Assembly: GCA_035041965.1 (NCBI GenBank)
Contig: JAPYMA010001250.1
Location: 34,902-98,901 of the forward strand
Length of the DNA: 64,000 nt
From: Anisakis pegreffii
Lineage: Eukaryota; Nematoda; Chromadorea; Rhabditida; Anisakidae
Direction of reading: 5' to 3'
Below the pieces are notes generated by a model that saw only the letters and a program-made list of their open reading frames with translations, did not search any database and had not been told where the DNA came from. The position numbers and the translations under genes are program-made. Below, piece after piece: positions 60,905 through 64,000 of this stretch (position 1 is its first letter; every line of letters begins with the position of its first letter).

Positions 60905-62190
60905 CTGGAGAACTCGCAATGCTTCACATCCCATTTAAATGGATTTCTCAAACTTATCAAGTACCTTATAAGCACTAAGGATGGACAGTAACTGCACTGG
61001 CATGGGAAATAGGGATTGCATCACAGAATTTGTATGAAGGCCATCATGACACTAGCTAATAGATAAGCTTCGGCGAGTAACCACAAACACCTGAGAGATT
61101 TCTTCTCATAACACATTTGATAACATTCGAAGTTTATTCCAGCGCTTATCAAACAGCACTACGAGGAAGAGGAGTCACCACTCAGCAACTCGACTCTACA
61201 GGTGAGCGGTCCAGGCGAACTTTTCAGACCTACCGCTAACTTCGTAAGGCCATTCATACCCTACGAACATGAAACTCAGTTTTAGAGGGATATTTTTCTT
61301 CTTCTGATATGCCAATGTAGCTATCAAAACTAAAGTGAAGAACCCATAATGTCTCTCCTCTCATTTGAATGGATTTCTCAATCTTATCAAGTACCTTATA
61401 AGCACTAAGGATGGACAGTAACTGCACTGGCATGGGAAATAGGGATTGAATCACAGAATTTGTATGAAGGCCATCATGACACTAGCTAATAGATAAGCTT
61501 CGACGAGTAACCACAAATACCTGAGAGATTTCTTCTCATAACACATTTGATAACATTGGAAGTTTATTCCAGCTCTTATCAAACAGCACTACGAGGAAAA
61601 CGAGTCACCACTCAGCAACTCGACTCTACAGGTGAGCGATCCAGGCGAACGTTCCAGACCTACCGCTAAATTCATAAGGCCATTCATACCCTACGTTCAT
61701 GAAACTCAGTTTTAAAGGGATATTTTTCTTCCTCTGATATGCCAGTGTAGCTATCAAAACTAAACTGAAGAACCCATAATGTCTCTCCTCTCATTTGAAT
61801 GGATTTCTCAATCTTATCAAGTACCTTATAAGCACTAAGGATGGACAGTAACTGCACTGGCATGGGAAATAGGGATTGCATCACAGAATTTGTATGAAGG
61901 CCATCATGACACTAGCTAATAGATAAGCTTCGGCGAGTAACCACAAATACCTGAGAGATTTCTTCTCATAACACATTTGATAACATTGGAAGTTTATTCC
62001 AGCTCTTATCAAACAGCACTACGAAGAAGACGAGTCACCACTCAGCAACTCGACTCTACAGGTGAGCGGTCCAGGCGAACTTTCCAGACCTACCGCTAAC
62101 TTCATAAGGCCATTCATACCCTACGATCATGAAACTCAGTTTTAGAGGGATAGATTTCTTTTTTCGTATGCCAGTGCAGCTACTATGAAC
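60905..62190. repeat. Three tandem 430-base units
   Basis: The word GGATTTCTCA opens equivalent positions at 60941, 61371 and 61801, exactly 430 bases apart. Units share long, nearly identical blocks such as AAGCACTAAGGATGGACAGT and GAAGGCCATCATGACACTAG. The outer edges of the first and last units fade by divergence. Minus-strand frames of 66 codons (61254-61454 and 61684-61884) are copies of each other and share MPVQLLSILSAYKVLDKIEK. No known family is recognised. Confidence 0.95.
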
Positions 62191-62702
62191 CCCTATCACA
62201 GCTCCTCGAGTAAGAAACTATAGATTCTCTCATTTAATACCTCTAATTCTGAGAAACGATCAATTCCGAGAACTTCAATCTCAGCCATGACATGACTAGG
62301 ATCCTGTCTCAGGTTGTCCATAGATAGATAATTATTCCTCTAAATCGCATGCTAATATGGCTCACAGAAACCTTAAACTAACGTTTGACTAAGCTAAGTC
62401 AAAGCCCGCTAATCGCTACATCAGCTCAAGTCAACACGTGATGAATTTCCCGTCAAGTCATTTCAAAGTTTTGCCTCAGTTAGCTTATAATACAATCGCA
62501 GTGAAGCTAAGTCAAGTCAAAGATATGACTAAGTTAAATCAAATTAAATTAAACTGCGACAGCTACCTGAATGCATATCAGTGTGTGTGCTATTATCATA
62601 TCTATGCTAGAGTCCAACATGAATTCGCGTAACAGAGTCCACATTGGAGAGGGGGGAGGGGAGAGGTGGGGGGCACAAACTGAAAAAAAATTTCATTCAG
62701 GT
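62191..62702. other. No gene; AAGTC-rich and purine-rich sequence
   Basis: Degenerate CTAAGTCAA-type words recur at 62390-62545. A G-rich purine tract (GGAGAGGGGGGAGGGGAGAG) lies just before the 5S-like element. Confidence 0.5.
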
Positions 62703-62803
62703 GGGATGGGCCATATCTGTAGCCAGTCCAAGTCCCTACCTCTGGCTCCGGAGTTAAGCGGGTCGTTACGTGCCGCATCGCTCCTTTGCCCTACCCACAT
62801 CCC
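62703..62803 (+). ncRNA. 5S-rRNA-like element (pseudogene, SINE3 or RNA gene)
   Basis: A GC-rich 101-base island begins GGGATGGGCCATATC and contains GGAGTTAAGCGGGTCG. The distance from GGCCATA to TAAGC is the same as in 5S rRNA as I recall it. The ends can pair (GGGATG with CATCCC), and AGCCAG/CTGGCT and GCGG/CCGC give internal stems. The 3' half does not match 5S and is about 19 bases short. It is followed within about 50 bases by a run of AAAT repeats, as in 5S-derived SINEs. No clear T-run terminator is present. Confidence 0.4.
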
Positions 62804-62850
62804 GTATTAAAAGGTTTACAATATCCACAATAACAATGAATGTACGAAAT

Positions 62851-62876
62851 GAATAAATAAATAAATAAATAAATAG
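62851..62876. repeat. (AAAT)n tract
   Basis: About six perfect AAAT units, positioned like the 3' tail of a non-LTR retroelement or SINE that ends after the 5S-like island. Confidence 0.9.
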
Positions 62877-63451
62877 TGAAAATATTCATAACAATTTACG
62901 GCAATATACATGAATATACATTATATGTAATATACAAATCAGCTGATTCACAACATTAAAGAATAAATAGAAAACCAAATCCAGTTAGTAATAATATGAG
63001 TCGGAAATTATCATGTTTTTTCTTTCATGTCAAATTGTCCAAAAAGAGCTAAACTTCTCAAGATATCACAATACAGTGACCATAATAACAACACAAAACA
63101 ATGATCATAATATAGCGCAAATAACATTATCAGTTGAATTAAAAAACACTAAAAAATCCCCCCGGTTAAAACATAAAAGTTATCATAAATATCTTCTCAA
63201 ATTTATGATCGACAATGATAACATTTTACAATGCACCACAACATTTGTCACTGTATTGTATCTGTACTTAATTATTCAACTACAAATAAAACACGATTTA
63301 CATATAGTTAACAACATACACAAACATAGTTCACAATATTCAAGAATGAATTGAAGAATAAAAGAACAAAGTGATTAAAAAAGTGGTCACTGACCACGAC
63401 TGAATTTTATTCCATGTCCCTAAGTACAAGTCTGAAACTACTAACCTGACG
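62877..63451. other. No gene; 3' flank of gene E
   Basis: Very AT-rich. The 113-codon plus frame at 63013-63354 is Asn/Ile/Thr-rich and looks like chance in AT-rich DNA. Confidence 0.45.
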
Positions 63452-63843
63452 CTACTTTGCGCCACGGGGTAATATTTGTTGCATATTGTTGAATAATATT
63501 GCTGAACTTGCTGAACCGAATATTCTTTGAATCGTTGCTTGCTGTTGTTTTGATTTGATATACTCAGGCGACATTGTTGAAAATTGATCAACCTACGGAT
63601 ATTGACGCAGTTGAATTGATAACGCCAAGCCTGTCGATCGTCGACCCATCACCGTCGGTCGCCGTCTCCCGTCATCCTGATGGAACGATCGACCCGCAAA
63701 TTTACCTGGAATTGGATGAGGATTGAATGCTGACAAGGTGTATCATCTTCAAGTGAATGTCGCATTGCTACTTTATCCGAAATATCATCATCTCTATCAG
63801 TATTATGTCTGTTATCACTCAACTGTTTTATATAACAACCCAT
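63452..63843 (-). CDS. Gene E: last two exons, unknown product
   Basis: Exon 63843-63706 (acceptor CTCCGTCAG directly before ATG, donor GTAAAT) joins in phase 0 to exon 63592-63452 (acceptor ATCCGTAG, TAG). It reads MGCYIKQLSDNRHNTDRDDD, IQFQVDQFSTMSPEYIKSKQ and ends NNMQQILPRGAK, 92 residues in all. It is hydrophilic, with a Gln-rich patch. A donor-like AAG/GTGAGG at the very end of the window (about 63998) suggests an upstream exon outside, so the ATG may be internal. No family is recognised. Confidence 0.6.
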
Positions 63844-64000
63844 CTGACGGAGAATATTCACTCAATACCCATAGTTAAGGAACACACGATACATTTCTGC
63901 CAGATCAAGAGTAATTAACAAGATTGATTTGCAATAAAGTCATTTCATATCACCAACAACCAAATCAAACGACCACAGAACTGATCCAATTCCTCACCTT

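Noticed and set aside
63013..63354. 113-codon plus ORF.
   Set aside because: Ile/Asn/Thr-rich composition of random AT-rich DNA, no splice or start context, no internal pattern.
63340..63591. 83-codon minus ORF as the reading frame of gene E exon 2.
   Set aside because: The alternative frame joins exon 1 in phase 0, gives a coherent product and ends properly at 63452.

Overview
The window is eukaryotic. It is AT-rich and its coding sequence is broken into short exons by introns, with acceptors of the form TTTCAG or TTGCAG and donors such as GTAAGT or GTGAGT. Introns range from about 50 bases to several kilobases. Several ATGs lie directly after an acceptor, one pair of genes is spaced like an operon, and poly(A) signals sit close to stop codons. 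I infer a nematode, but nothing here proves the phylum. Only one gene is recognised with certainty: the mitochondrial MMAA (MeaB/ArgK-type) GTPase of the vitamin B12 pathway. The other models were built by hand from open frames, splice signals and intron phase.

Region by region. 0-10.4 kb: a long-intron plus-strand gene with phase-compatible exons, interleaved with a minus-strand gene that ends in a C-terminal membrane anchor (8.5-10.0 kb). 11.0-16.8 kb: the 3' end of an unknown plus-strand gene, then MMAA only 111 bases after its stop, then an old DNA-transposon remnant in the MMAA 3' flank. 17-25 kb: scattered exons, a five-exon F-box gene (A) on the minus strand and a 20-base minisatellite. 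25-38 kb: mostly non-coding DNA with isolated exon candidates and a perfect 32-base palindrome. 39.5-44.8 kb: a minus-strand multi-exon gene (K), then F-box gene B, a diverged paralogue of A with the same five-exon layout. 45-49.4 kb: a hairpin cluster, a small membrane-protein-like gene and several single exons. 49.8-57.7 kb: two larger minus-strand genes, C (long, disordered) and D (six exons, helical), with a hAT-type MITE in intron 1 of D. 58.4-62.9 kb: a repeat-rich block with diverged exon-like repeats, three tandem 430-base units and a 5S-rRNA-like element followed by an AAAT-repeat tail. 63.4-64 kb: the last two exons of a minus-strand gene that probably continues beyond the window.

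There is no metabolic cluster here. MMAA services methylmalonyl-CoA mutase, and the F-box pair probably serves as substrate adaptors of SCF ubiquitin ligases. Two genes (MMAA and D) each carry one apparent single-base frameshift inside otherwise intact exons, which looks more like consensus error in a draft assembly than pseudogenes. I saw no rRNA operon, ordinary tRNA, CRISPR array or bacterial gene.
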